Origin: JACVRW01 sp963803245
Lineage (GTDB): Bacteria > Actinomycetota > Thermoleophilia > Solirubrobacterales > Thermoleophilaceae
Direction of reading: 5' to 3'
Assembly (NCBI GenBank): GCA_963803245.1
Contig: CAWDLI010000014.1
Location: 1-64,000, forward strand
Length of the DNA: 64,000 bases
How positions within the stretch are numbered: the first letter of the stretch is position 1; each line of letters opens with the position of its first letter. Position numbers and translations under genes: made by a program. This document shows, piece by piece, positions 8,483 through 16,177 of this stretch. The notes beneath the pieces are model-generated. The model was given only the letters and a program-made list of their open reading frames with translations. It did not search any database and had not been told where the DNA came from.

Positions 8483-9275
8483 GCCGGGCATCGATTTCTA
8501 CACCGCCTCGTTCCTAGAGGACCACCGCGAGGTGATCTACGCGGTGGCCACGCTCGTGCTCGCATTCGTCACGGCGGAGCTGGTGGATCGAGCCCTTTCC
8601 AAGCGCGGCGAGCGCCTGAGCGTGGCCGTGGCCGGCGGCGAGCTGTCGCCGGTGGCCACCACGCGGCTGCGGCTCGTGCGCCGGCTCATCTTCGCCGCGA
8701 TCATCGTGATCGGCATCGCGCTCGCGCTCGCCCAGTTCGAGGGGGCGCGGCGGCTGGCCACCGGGATCCTCGCCTCGTCGGCCGTCCTCGGCCTCGTGGT
8801 GGGCTTCGCGGCGCGCGCCACGCTCGCCAACGCGATCGCCGGGATCATGCTGGCGATCACGCAGCCGATCCGGATCGGCGACCTCGTGACCTTCGAGGAG
8901 CAGACCGGCGAGGTGGAGGACGTGAAGCTCACCTACACCTATCTCCGCCTGGCCGACGGCGGCCGGCTAGTGGTGCCCAACGAGGCGCTCGCGCAGAGCT
9001 CCGTGGAGAACCACACGGTGGTCGACCCGCGTATACAGGTCGAGGTGTCCGTATGGATCCCACCCGGCGCGGACGCGGACCGCGCGCTCGAGCTGATCTC
9101 CGAGGAGGAGGGGGTGAGCGCCGGCGTGGCCGAGGTGGACAGGGAAGGCGTGCGGCTCAGCGCCACGACCTGGACGAGCGTGCCAGGCGAGCGCGGCACG
9201 AGGGCCACCGAGCTGCGCGGGCTCTGGCTTCGCCGGCTCCGAGAGCACGGTCTATCCTCCGCAGGGGCCTCCTGA
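8481..9275 (+). CDS. MscS-family mechanosensitive ion channel
   Basis: A 264-residue small-conductance channel. It has two or three N-terminal helices (VIYAVATLVLAFVTAELV; LIFAAIIVIGIALALA), the pore helix SAVLGLVVGFAARATLANAIAG, then the beta domain with QPIRIGDLVTFEEQTGEVEDV and VPNEALAQSSVENH. This order is typical of MscS/YnaI-like channels that open under membrane tension in osmotic downshock. ATG 8481 shares two bases with the divergent mannosyltransferase ATG, leaving no intergenic promoter. One of the two starts may lie further inside, or the promoters sit within the neighbour's coding region. Confidence 0.9.
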   Translation: MPGIDFYTASFLEDHREVIYAVATLVLAFVTAELVDRALSKRGERLSVAVAGGELSPVATTRLRLVRRLIFAAIIVIGIALALAQFEGARRLATGILASSAVLGLVVGFAARATLANAIAGIMLAITQPIRIGDLVTFEEQTGEVEDVKLTYTYLRLADGGRLVVPNEALAQSSVENHTVVDPRIQVEVSVWIPPGADADRALELISEEEGVSAGVAEVDREGVRLSATTWTSVPGERGTRATELRGLWLRRLREHGLSSAGAS

Positions 9276-9303
9276 AGGCGTACGTAGAGCGCCCGAGACT
9301 CCT

Positions 9304-11265
9304 ATGAGCCATCGCCAGCGACAGTCGAGGAGGCGACGGCGCAGGGGCGGCCGCAACAAGGTCCTGCTCGGCGTCGGCGTCCTCGCCATCACCTGCACCA
9401 TCGCGGTGCTCTCGCTCGCGGGATATGTGCTCGCGATCGCGGCCACGGCTCCGGATCTCGACGAGCTGAAGCCGACCGACAAGGGGCAGAGCTCCGTGAT
9501 CTTCGCCGCGGACGGCTCGCGGCTCGGCTACGTGCAGGCGGACGTGGTGCGAACGGTCATCCCCTGGAGCCGGATCCCCACCGTGCTGCGGCGCGCGACC
9601 GTCGCGATCGAGGACGAGCGCTTCTACCAGCACAAGGGCGTGGACTACAACGCCATCGTCAGGGCGGGCGTCCGCAACCTGGAGTCGGGCGAGAACCTGC
9701 AGGGCGGCTCCACGATCACGCAGCAGCTGGTGCGCGCGCTCTACATCAAGGACCCGCAGCGCAACCTGCCGCGCAAGATCCGCGAGGCCAAGCTCGCCTC
9801 CGAGCTCGAGGACGAGCACTCCAAGACCTGGATCCTGCACCACTACCTGAACGACATCCCGTACGGCACCGTGGGCGGGCGCACCGCGATCGGGATCGAG
9901 GCCGCCGCCGTCGTCTTCTTCTCGAAGCACGCGCAGGACCTGACCCTGCCCGAGGCGGCGACCCTGGCCGGGCTCCCCCAGGCGCCCTCGCAGTACAACC
10001 CGTTCAGGAACCCCACCGCCGCCCTCGAGCGGCGCAACGAGGTGCTCGAGCGCATGGCCGAGAACGGGTTCATCTCGCACGGCGAGGCGGACGCCGCCGC
10101 ACAGAGCCCGCTCGGCGTGAAGCACGGCACGCGCTACAGCACCCGCCGCGAGCCCTACTTCTTCGACTTCGTCCAGGAGCAGCTGATCCAGAAGTACGGC
10201 GTGGGCGTGTTCAGGCGCGGCGGCCTCAAGATCCACACCACGATCAACCCCGCCCTCCAGGAGGCGGCGCGGCAGGCGATCGCGGGGCAGCTGCCGTATC
10301 CCGACGACCCCTCGTCCGCGATCGTGTCGATCGATCCGTCGAACGGCTACATCCGGGCCATGGCGTCGAGCGGCGCCTATGCGGACCAGGAGTTCAACCT
10401 GGCCGCGCAGGGCCATCGCCAGCCGGGCTCCGCGTTCAAGACGATGGTGCTCACCACGGCGATCCGCAAGGGGGTCGATCCGAATCGCACGACCTACGTC
10501 TCGAAGCCGCTGTCGCTCGACGTGGGAGACGGCTCGCCCCCCTGGGAGGTCAAGACCTATGACGCGAGCTATCGCGGCACGATGACGCTCACCCAGGCCA
10601 CGCTGGCATCGGACAACACCGTCTACGCCCAGCTGATCCTCGACCTGGGCGCCAAGGCGGTGCGCGAGACCGCCGAGCTGATGGGGATCACCACCAAGCT
10701 CGACGCGTATCCGGCTGAGGGCCTGGGCGGCCTGCGGCGCGGCGTGTCCCCCCTCGAGATGGCGAACGCCTACGCCACGCTCGCGTCCGGCGGGATGCGC
10801 AACGAGCCGAAGGCGATCACGAAGGTCGTCTTCCCCGACGGCAAGTCCGACGACCTCGGCGAGCCGAAGCGCGAGCGCGCCTTCTCGGACGGCGTGGCCT
10901 ACGAGGTGACCAAGATCCTCCAGCAGAACGTGACCGGCGGCACCGGCACGGCCGCCCAGATCGGCTGCCCCGTGGCGGGCAAGACGGGCACCACCGACAA
11001 CTTCAACGACGCCTGGTTCGTGGGCTACACGCCGCACCTGTCCTCATCGGTGTGGGTGGGCTACCCGAACGCGCTCGTCGAGATGCGCAGCGTGCACGGG
11101 ATCAGCGTGGCCGGAGGCACCTTCCCCGCAGCCATCTGGCACGACTACATGATGGTGGCCCACGGCGACGACTGCGACTCGTTCCCGCTGCCCACCGAGT
11201 ACGCCACCTTCTCGCCCTTCTTCGGGAAGTACGCGAGCACGGGCAAGAGCGGCAGCACCTACTAG
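9304..11265 (+). CDS. Bifunctional class A penicillin-binding protein (GT51 transglycosylase plus transpeptidase)
   Basis: The 653-residue protein has a basic cytoplasmic tail (RQSRRRRRRGG), one membrane anchor (VLAITCTIAVLSLAGYVLAI) and a GT51 domain with the catalytic Glu in VAIEDERFYQHKGVD and the GGSTITQQLVRAL motif. The transpeptidase has the SxxK serine in GSAFKTMV, SDN and KTGTT. It polymerises and cross-links peptidoglycan outside the membrane. The frame stops with TAG at 11263-11265, but 66 further codons with the composition of a PBP tail continue in the +1 frame (next entry). The start ATG has no good Shine-Dalgarno. A TATCCT about 50 nt upstream is a possible -10. Confidence 0.93.
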   Translation: MSHRQRQSRRRRRRGGRNKVLLGVGVLAITCTIAVLSLAGYVLAIAATAPDLDELKPTDKGQSSVIFAADGSRLGYVQADVVRTVIPWSRIPTVLRRATVAIEDERFYQHKGVDYNAIVRAGVRNLESGENLQGGSTITQQLVRALYIKDPQRNLPRKIREAKLASELEDEHSKTWILHHYLNDIPYGTVGGRTAIGIEAAAVVFFSKHAQDLTLPEAATLAGLPQAPSQYNPFRNPTAALERRNEVLERMAENGFISHGEADAAAQSPLGVKHGTRYSTRREPYFFDFVQEQLIQKYGVGVFRRGGLKIHTTINPALQEAARQAIAGQLPYPDDPSSAIVSIDPSNGYIRAMASSGAYADQEFNLAAQGHRQPGSAFKTMVLTTAIRKGVDPNRTTYVSKPLSLDVGDGSPPWEVKTYDASYRGTMTLTQATLASDNTVYAQLILDLGAKAVRETAELMGITTKLDAYPAEGLGGLRRGVSPLEMANAYATLASGGMRNEPKAITKVVFPDGKSDDLGEPKRERAFSDGVAYEVTKILQQNVTGGTGTAAQIGCPVAGKTGTTDNFNDAWFVGYTPHLSSSVWVGYPNALVEMRSVHGISVAGGTFPAAIWHDYMMVAHGDDCDSFPLPTEYATFSPFFGKYASTGKSGSTY

Positions 11266-11266
11266 G

Positions 11267-11467
11267 GACGACGACGACACGGCCGACGACGACGAGGAGA
11301 CGGGCGACAACTCGGCTGGCGGCGAGGACTACAAGGGCTATGACCCGCGTCTGTACGAGGCGCCGCCACAGGGCGCCCCCGAGACGGACCCACCCGCCGG
11401 CGGCCCGACGCCCGGCGAGGGCGGCGGCGCCAACCCGCAGGGCGAGCAGCTCCCCGGTCCGGGCTAG
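11267..11467 (+). other. Out-of-frame C-terminal tail of the penicillin-binding protein
   Basis: Read in the +1 frame after the PBP stop, this stretch gives 66 codons beginning DDDDTADDDEETGDNSAGG, then YKGYDPRLYEAPPQ, and a Pro/Gly-rich end. Acidic then Pro-rich tails of this kind are common on actinobacterial class A PBPs. The TAG at 11465-11467 overlaps the convergent gene's stop in CTAG, exactly as at 2916-2919 and 32325-32328, which argues that it is the real gene end. One extra base near 11240-11265 would explain the break. Confidence 0.65.
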
Positions 11468-12522
11468 CCGTCGGTCCTGGGCCGGCCGGCTACGACCTCG
11501 GCGCGCGCGTCGGCGCGGGCCTCGGAGCTCGCCTTGTCCATCGCCACGACGATGGCCACGTAGGCCAGCTCGATCGCCGTCTGGAAGATGCGGAAGCCCA
11601 CGGCGATCGCCGTGGCGACCGTGTCGTCGAGCACCGCCGACATGGCGACGGCGAGCGCGGCGTCGCGCGTGCCGAGCCCGCTCGGCACGATGAAGGTCAG
11701 GACGGCCACGCAGAACGCGACCGGGTAGGCGGCGGCCACGTACGGGAAATCGGAGCCGGAGAGCGGCACCAGCGCCTTGGCGAACGCGTACAGGCCGATG
11801 CCGATCACGGCCCAGCAGCCGACGTACATGAGCGAGAAGCGCAGCACCTGCGGGAACGACAGCACCTGGGGCAGCGGCGGCCGGCCCAGCTTCCCGAGCC
11901 CGAAGTTGGCCAGCGGGCCGAACACGCGCGGGTGGAGGAAGGTCAGCACTATCGGGATCAGGAGCAGCACGGCGTAGCGCGCGGGCTGGTCCTCGAGGTC
12001 GGGCAGCTGGATCACGAAGTAGGCGCCCACCATCACCGCCGTGCCGAAGCCGAGCACCAGCTCGTAGGCGATGCTCGCGAGCGTGACCCGCTTGGGCACG
12101 CCCTCCTTCTCGGCCATGACCATGCGGCCCACGACCATCAGCGCGTTCGTCGGCACGTAGCGGGCGAGCAGCGACTTGCCCCAGATCGAGCGCGCCGGGC
12201 GGGCGCGCAGGTGGCTCTCGCCGAGCGAATGGACCATCAAACGCCAGATCTCGCCCTGGAAGAAGTAGAGGCCGAAGACCCCGAGCACGGCGAGCGCCAG
12301 CCAGGCGGGCTCGAAGTGCCACTCGAAGTCCTCCGGGATGGAGTTCCACTGGCGGATGACGAAGAAGACGAGACACGCGAAGATGAGGCCCGCCAGGCCC
12401 CATTGGAGCGCGAGGCGCGCGCGCGGGCTCTTCGGGCCGACCGAGCTGATGCCGGCGGCGGCCGTGCCGGCCCGTTCCAGCAATGTGGTTGGCTTACCTC
12501 CGCCGTCGTCCCCTGTGGCCAT
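11464..12522 (-). CDS. Flippase-like integral membrane protein (UPF0104 / lysylphosphatidylglycerol synthetase TM domain)
   Basis: The 352-residue protein has eight or so hydrophobic segments: LAGLIFACLVFFVI, LALAVLGVFGLYFF, AFCVAVLTFIVPSGLGTRDAAL and others. The IVPSGLGTRDAAL stretch and the spacing of helices match the flippase-like membrane domain found in MprF and AglD-type proteins. It probably moves or modifies a lipid or lipid-linked sugar; the substrate is unknown. ATG 12522 is supported by TACAGT 6 nt upstream. It converges with the penicillin-binding protein gene. Confidence 0.75.
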   Translation of the reverse strand: MATGDDGGGKPTTLLERAGTAAAGISSVGPKSPRARLALQWGLAGLIFACLVFFVIRQWNSIPEDFEWHFEPAWLALAVLGVFGLYFFQGEIWRLMVHSLGESHLRARPARSIWGKSLLARYVPTNALMVVGRMVMAEKEGVPKRVTLASIAYELVLGFGTAVMVGAYFVIQLPDLEDQPARYAVLLLIPIVLTFLHPRVFGPLANFGLGKLGRPPLPQVLSFPQVLRFSLMYVGCWAVIGIGLYAFAKALVPLSGSDFPYVAAAYPVAFCVAVLTFIVPSGLGTRDAALAVAMSAVLDDTVATAIAVGFRIFQTAIELAYVAIVVAMDKASSEARADARAEVVAGRPRTDG

Positions 12523-12528
12523 CAACAG

Positions 12529-12534
12529 ACTGTA
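12529..12534 (-). promoter_or_regulatory. -10 hexamer of the flippase-like gene
   Basis: TACAGT (minus) ends 6 nt before ATG 12522, placing +1 at or next to the start codon. Confidence 0.45.
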
Positions 12535-12537
12535 ACC

Positions 12538-13479
12538 GTGGATGAGCGATCTCTGATCCAGACGATCGAGGGGGTTCTTGCGAACCGCAGCGACCGGATC
12601 GTGCGCTGGACCGGCGACGATGCGGCGGTCGTGAGGGCCCGTCCGCTCGCGGTGACCTCGATCGACAGCGTGGCCGCAGGGGTGCATTTCGACCTCGACA
12701 CGCACGAGCCGGCGGACGTGGGCTGGAAGGCGCTCGCCACGGCACTCTCGGACCTGGCCGCGATGGGCGCCGACGCCGGCGAGGCCTATGTCGCGCTCGC
12801 ACTACCGCGCGGATTCGAAGGCGGCCTCGACCTGGTGGCCGGGATGGAGGAGCTCGCGGAGGCCTGCGGCGCGACGATCGCGGGTGGCGACGTGATCGTG
12901 GCCCCGGCTCTCGTCGTGACCGTGGCGGTCACGGGCTGGGCCGAGCGCGAGGCCGACCTCGTGGGCCGCGACGGCGCCCGCGCCGGCGATCTCGTGGGGG
13001 TGACCGGCACGCTCGGAGGATCGGAGGCGGGCCGGCTCTTGCTCTCACGCGGCGAGAGCCCCGCCGGGGAGGCCGCCCGGCGCCACCTGCGCCCGGAGCC
13101 GCGGCTGGCGGCGGGGAAAGCCCTGGCCGCGGCAGGGGCCACGGCGATGATCGACCTCAGCGACGGACTGGCCACGGACGCCGCGCACGTGGCGGACCGA
13201 AGCGGAGCTCAGCTGCGGGTCCGCATGGAGGACCTCCCGCTCGCGGCGGGGGTCTCGGACGTGAGCGACGACCCGCGCGCCTTCGCCGCCACCGGCGGCG
13301 ACGACTACGAGCTGCTCGTGACCGTGCCGCCCGAGCGCGCCCAGGCGGCGGTGGAGGGAGCCGCGGCGGCGGGAGCCGAGCTCACGTGGCTAGGCGACGT
13401 CGCGGCCGGGGCCGGTCTCGTTCTCCTCGACGAGCACGGCGACGAACTGCCCGCTCTCGAGGGCTACGAACACACCTGA
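12538..13479 (+). CDS. thiL: Thiamine-monophosphate kinase
   Basis: ThiL phosphorylates thiamine phosphate to thiamine diphosphate with ATP, the last step of cofactor synthesis. The 313-residue protein belongs to the PurM/ThiL fold: WTGDDAAVV near the N-terminus (metal and nucleotide site), TSIDSVAAGVHF, ALSDLAAMGADAGEAYVALALP, DLSDGLATDAAHVA and TGGDDYELLVTV. GTG 12538 begins VDERSLIQTIEGVL, the expected N-terminus, and lies 15 nt from the divergent ATG at 12522. The last 90 nt are antisense to a FlgM-like gene. The product is the cofactor of the TPP enzymes at 38232-40204, but no link is implied by position. Confidence 0.93.
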   Translation: MDERSLIQTIEGVLANRSDRIVRWTGDDAAVVRARPLAVTSIDSVAAGVHFDLDTHEPADVGWKALATALSDLAAMGADAGEAYVALALPRGFEGGLDLVAGMEELAEACGATIAGGDVIVAPALVVTVAVTGWAEREADLVGRDGARAGDLVGVTGTLGGSEAGRLLLSRGESPAGEAARRHLRPEPRLAAGKALAAAGATAMIDLSDGLATDAAHVADRSGAQLRVRMEDLPLAAGVSDVSDDPRAFAATGGDDYELLVTVPPERAQAAVEGAAAAGAELTWLGDVAAGAGLVLLDEHGDELPALEGYEHT

Positions 13480-13575
13480 GGCGACCATCGCCTCGGCCAC
13501 GGCCCGCTCGTCCACCACGTACTCGCCGCGCTGCAGCCTGCGCAGCAGGGCGCTCTCGATCCTCATGCGGGTCAT
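13390..13575 (-). CDS. FlgM-like anti-sigma-28 small protein (tentative)
   Basis: The 61-residue protein contains RIESALLRRLQRGEYVVD followed by ERAVAEAMV, close to the FlgM C-terminal pattern (helix, G-x-Y-x-V-D, then VA-x-x-M). FlgM binds the flagellar sigma factor FliA. ATG 13575 has the strong Shine-Dalgarno GGGAGGAG 8 nt upstream, unusual in this window, which is why I accept it. Its last 30 codons are antisense to the end of thiL and look less conserved. No flagellar gene is in the window, so the partner is unknown. It could instead be an unrelated small helical regulator. Confidence 0.5.
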   Translation of the reverse strand: MTRMRIESALLRRLQRGEYVVDERAVAEAMVASGVFVALESGQFVAVLVEENETGPGRDVA

Positions 13576-13654
13576 GCCGGCTTCTCCTCCCGCCGTCTAT
13601 ATCGGCAGCGCCGGCCCCGGGGCGGCACCCGGGATCGTCCTCGTGGACGACTGT

Positions 13655-15433
13655 TCAGCGACGCAGAGCGGATTCCGTCCCGCCCAGCGACCCCGGCCCC
13701 GCGTAGCGCCCCGGGCCGTAGACCGGCGGCCCGGTGGGCCCCGATGTCTCCGGCCGCTCGCGCGGCGTGCGCCGGGTCAGCTCGATCACGGCGGCGAGCG
13801 TCCCCAGCCAGAGGCAACCGATCAGCACCGTGGCGAGCCCGAGCGTGTGGCCGGTCACGAGCAGCAGCAGGTACCAGAGGCTCTCGAGCGGGTCGAGCGA
13901 GAGCGCGAACAGGTAGTAGACCCAGACGAGCACGGCGGGCAGTAGCCCCAGAACCACGAGCAGCGCGCGGGCGCGGCGCGGCGGCGGGGGCCGTGTGAGC
14001 GCGGTGAGCGTCCACAGGTGGGCGGCGGGCACCGCCAGCAGCGCGGCATACGGGTTCACGATCCAGAGCAGGACGGCGGCCGCGGAGAGCGCCAGGGCCA
14101 GAGCCACGCCGGCGCCGGGATCGGTGGGATCCGACAGCGCGGGCACGGGCCGCAACGCCAGGCGGCGCGCGAGCAGGCCGCCCGCCACAGCGGCCGCCGC
14201 CACGCCCGCCAGCACCGCGATCCCCGACCCGTCCATCGGCATGTCTCGCGGAGGCATCGGCGCGGGCGGCGGCGCCGGCGTGGCGCCCACCAGCGCGAGC
14301 AGCTCCGCCATGGCGACCGCGCACAGAAACGCGGCCGCCCAGGCGCCGATCCAGCGCATCCATGGGAGCACCGCCACGCGCCGGCGGCGGGCACGGGCCA
14401 GGGCGTCCACGCTCACGGCCAGCGGGGGCAGCAGCAGCGCGGCGGAGAGCAGCGCGAGCGCCCAGCCGGGCACGACCTGGCTCACGGCGAGCAGATAGGT
14501 CTCCGGGCCGTGCTCCACACGCGCGCGCTGGTCGACGGCGGTGACGGTGCGCAGCGTGGCGCGCCCGAGCGTTCCGAGACGGTCCTCGTCGACCGACTCG
14601 ACCGGACCGCTCCCGTCGGGGGGAAGCTCGCCGCTCCCCGATATCCGCACCGTGTCGAACCCGCGCTCCAGCAACGGACCCTGCGCGCCCACGCCCACGG
14701 GGAAGCTCAGCCGCGCCAGCTGGCCGAGGGCGCCGCTCCCCTCGGCCGAGCGGTCGAGCTCCTGGCGGATCGAGTCCGCGACCGTCCGCTGGAGTGCGAT
14801 GCCGGCGCGCCGCGAGTCGTTCGACCACGCCTGGAGGAAGGGGCCGCGCCGGGTGGGCGACCCGAGATCGGACATCACCAGCACGGCGTCCACCTGCTCG
14901 GGCGAGCCGAGCTCCTCCGCGAGCCGGATGGCCCCCACCTCGCCGAGCGTGGAGCCGTCGGTCGAGGCCAGCACCAGCGTCTTGCGCGTGGAGCGGCCCT
15001 CGAACACGCGCGCCAGCTCGAGGAGGGCGGCCGTGTCCGCGGCACTGCCCGTGGCGTCCGGCGCCACCGACGCGTCGCGCTCGGCCACGACCACGATCTG
15101 GCGGCGCGTGCCTCCCGCCCTGCGGCCGATCACGTTCACGAGGTCGCGTCCCGCGTGCGAGAAGCGATCGACCTGCACGCGGAAGCCGCGCTCGTCCAGA
15201 CGCTCCGCCACGAGCGCCGCCGTGGCCCTGTCCCCGCGGCTGCCCGCGCTGCGAACCGGGCTCTGCTCGGCGATCGCCGCGGCCCTCACCGCCGCCGAGC
15301 GGCCGTCGAAGAGCACGTCCGCCGCGAGGCCCTGCGGCAGTGCGCGCGGACGGTCCTGCAGCGAGAACATCGCAAGCACCGCCGCCAACAGAGCGGGCAC
15401 GAATGCCGCCCTGTAAACGCTCAGCTCGATCAC
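13655..15433 (-). CDS. Membrane protein with degenerate M28 peptidase domain
   Basis: The 592-residue protein has an N-terminal signal anchor (AAFVPALLAAVLAMFSL), an extracytoplasmic M28-like domain (residues roughly 30-280) and a C-terminal half of about seven to eight hydrophobic segments. The fold is recognisable in DLVNVIGRRAGGTRRQIVVVAE, TAALLELARVF and RKTLVLASTDGS. The usual zinc and catalytic residues are missing: the AHYD position reads AERD, the DDNASG position reads GSAADTA, and the GEE position reads GST. Peptidase activity is doubtful; a binding or scaffold role is possible. GTG 15433 sits behind a GGAGG-type ribosome site and TAGGTT (15457-15462). Confidence 0.65.
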   Translation of the reverse strand: MIELSVYRAAFVPALLAAVLAMFSLQDRPRALPQGLAADVLFDGRSAAVRAAAIAEQSPVRSAGSRGDRATAALVAERLDERGFRVQVDRFSHAGRDLVNVIGRRAGGTRRQIVVVAERDASVAPDATGSAADTAALLELARVFEGRSTRKTLVLASTDGSTLGEVGAIRLAEELGSPEQVDAVLVMSDLGSPTRRGPFLQAWSNDSRRAGIALQRTVADSIRQELDRSAEGSGALGQLARLSFPVGVGAQGPLLERGFDTVRISGSGELPPDGSGPVESVDEDRLGTLGRATLRTVTAVDQRARVEHGPETYLLAVSQVVPGWALALLSAALLLPPLAVSVDALARARRRRVAVLPWMRWIGAWAAAFLCAVAMAELLALVGATPAPPPAPMPPRDMPMDGSGIAVLAGVAAAAVAGGLLARRLALRPVPALSDPTDPGAGVALALALSAAAVLLWIVNPYAALLAVPAAHLWTLTALTRPPPPRRARALLVVLGLLPAVLVWVYYLFALSLDPLESLWYLLLLVTGHTLGLATVLIGCLWLGTLAAVIELTRRTPRERPETSGPTGPPVYGPGRYAGPGSLGGTESALRR

Positions 15434-15456
15434 GGTGCCGGGGTCACCACCTCCGC

Positions 15457-15466
15457 AACCTACAAT
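15457..15466. promoter_or_regulatory. Overlapping divergent -10 elements
   Basis: AACCTACAAT contains TACAAT for the plus-strand regulator (7 nt before GTG 15474) and, on the other strand, TAGGTT for the M28-like gene. They share the central TA, so RNA polymerase cannot occupy both at once and the two genes may be mutually exclusive in initiation. Confidence 0.5.
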
Positions 15467-15473
15467 CTCGAAG

Positions 15474-16175
15474 GTGACGGGTTCGACCCCCCGCATCCTC
15501 CTCGTGGACGACGAGGAGGCGGTGCAGAAGCTGCTGACCTACCCGCTTCGCAAGGAGGGCTACCAGGTCGTTCCCGCGCTGGACGGAGTGGAGGCGCTCG
15601 AGCGCCTCCGTGAGGGCAGCTTCGACCTGGTCGTTCTGGACGTGATGCTGCCCCGGCGCGACGGCTTCGACGTCTGCCGGGAGATTCGCGCCCGGAGCGC
15701 CGTGCCGATCATCATGCTCACGGCGAAGGCCGAGGAGATCGACAAGGTGCTCGGCCTGGAGCTGGGCGCCGACGACTACATAACGAAGCCGTTCTCCGTG
15801 CGCGAGTTCCGGAGCCGCGTGAAGGCCGTGCTCCGGCGCGCCGCCCTTTCGGGCTCGGAGGAGCGGATGGAGGCGCCGATCCGGGCCGGCGAGGTGGAGG
15901 TCGACTTCGAGCGCAGGCAGGTGAGCGTGCGCGAAGAGCCCGTCCAGCTCACCTACGTCGAGTTCGAGATCCTGGCCGCCCTGGCGTCGTCGCCCGGACG
16001 GGTTCTCAGCCGGACCGCCCTGCTGGAGCGCGTCTGGGGCGACAGCGCCTACCGCGATCCGCGCACCATCGACGTGCACATCCGCCACCTGCGCGAGAAG
16101 CTCGAGCGCGACTCCGGCGAGCCGGAGCTCATCCTCACGGTGCGCGGCGTGGGCTATCGCTTCCACGAGGGCTGA
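15474..16175 (+). CDS. OmpR/PhoB family response regulator
   Basis: The 233-residue protein has a receiver domain (RILLVDDEEAVQKLL; phospho-acceptor Asp56 in VVLDVMLPRRDG; TAKAEEIDKVLGLELGADDY; Lys in TKPF) and a winged-helix DNA-binding domain (RVLSRTALLERVW, RTIDVHIRHLREKLE, ILTVRGVGYRF). The GTG is preceded by TACAAT at leaderless distance; a GTG at 15435 would overlap the divergent gene. It is followed after 2 nt by its histidine kinase and then an HtrA protease, the layout of an envelope-stress or cell-wall two-component system such as PhoPR/MprAB. Confidence 0.92.
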   Translation: MTGSTPRILLVDDEEAVQKLLTYPLRKEGYQVVPALDGVEALERLREGSFDLVVLDVMLPRRDGFDVCREIRARSAVPIIMLTAKAEEIDKVLGLELGADDYITKPFSVREFRSRVKAVLRRAALSGSEERMEAPIRAGEVEVDFERRQVSVREEPVQLTYVEFEILAALASSPGRVLSRTALLERVWGDSAYRDPRTIDVHIRHLREKLERDSGEPELILTVRGVGYRFHEG

Positions 16176-16177
16176 CC

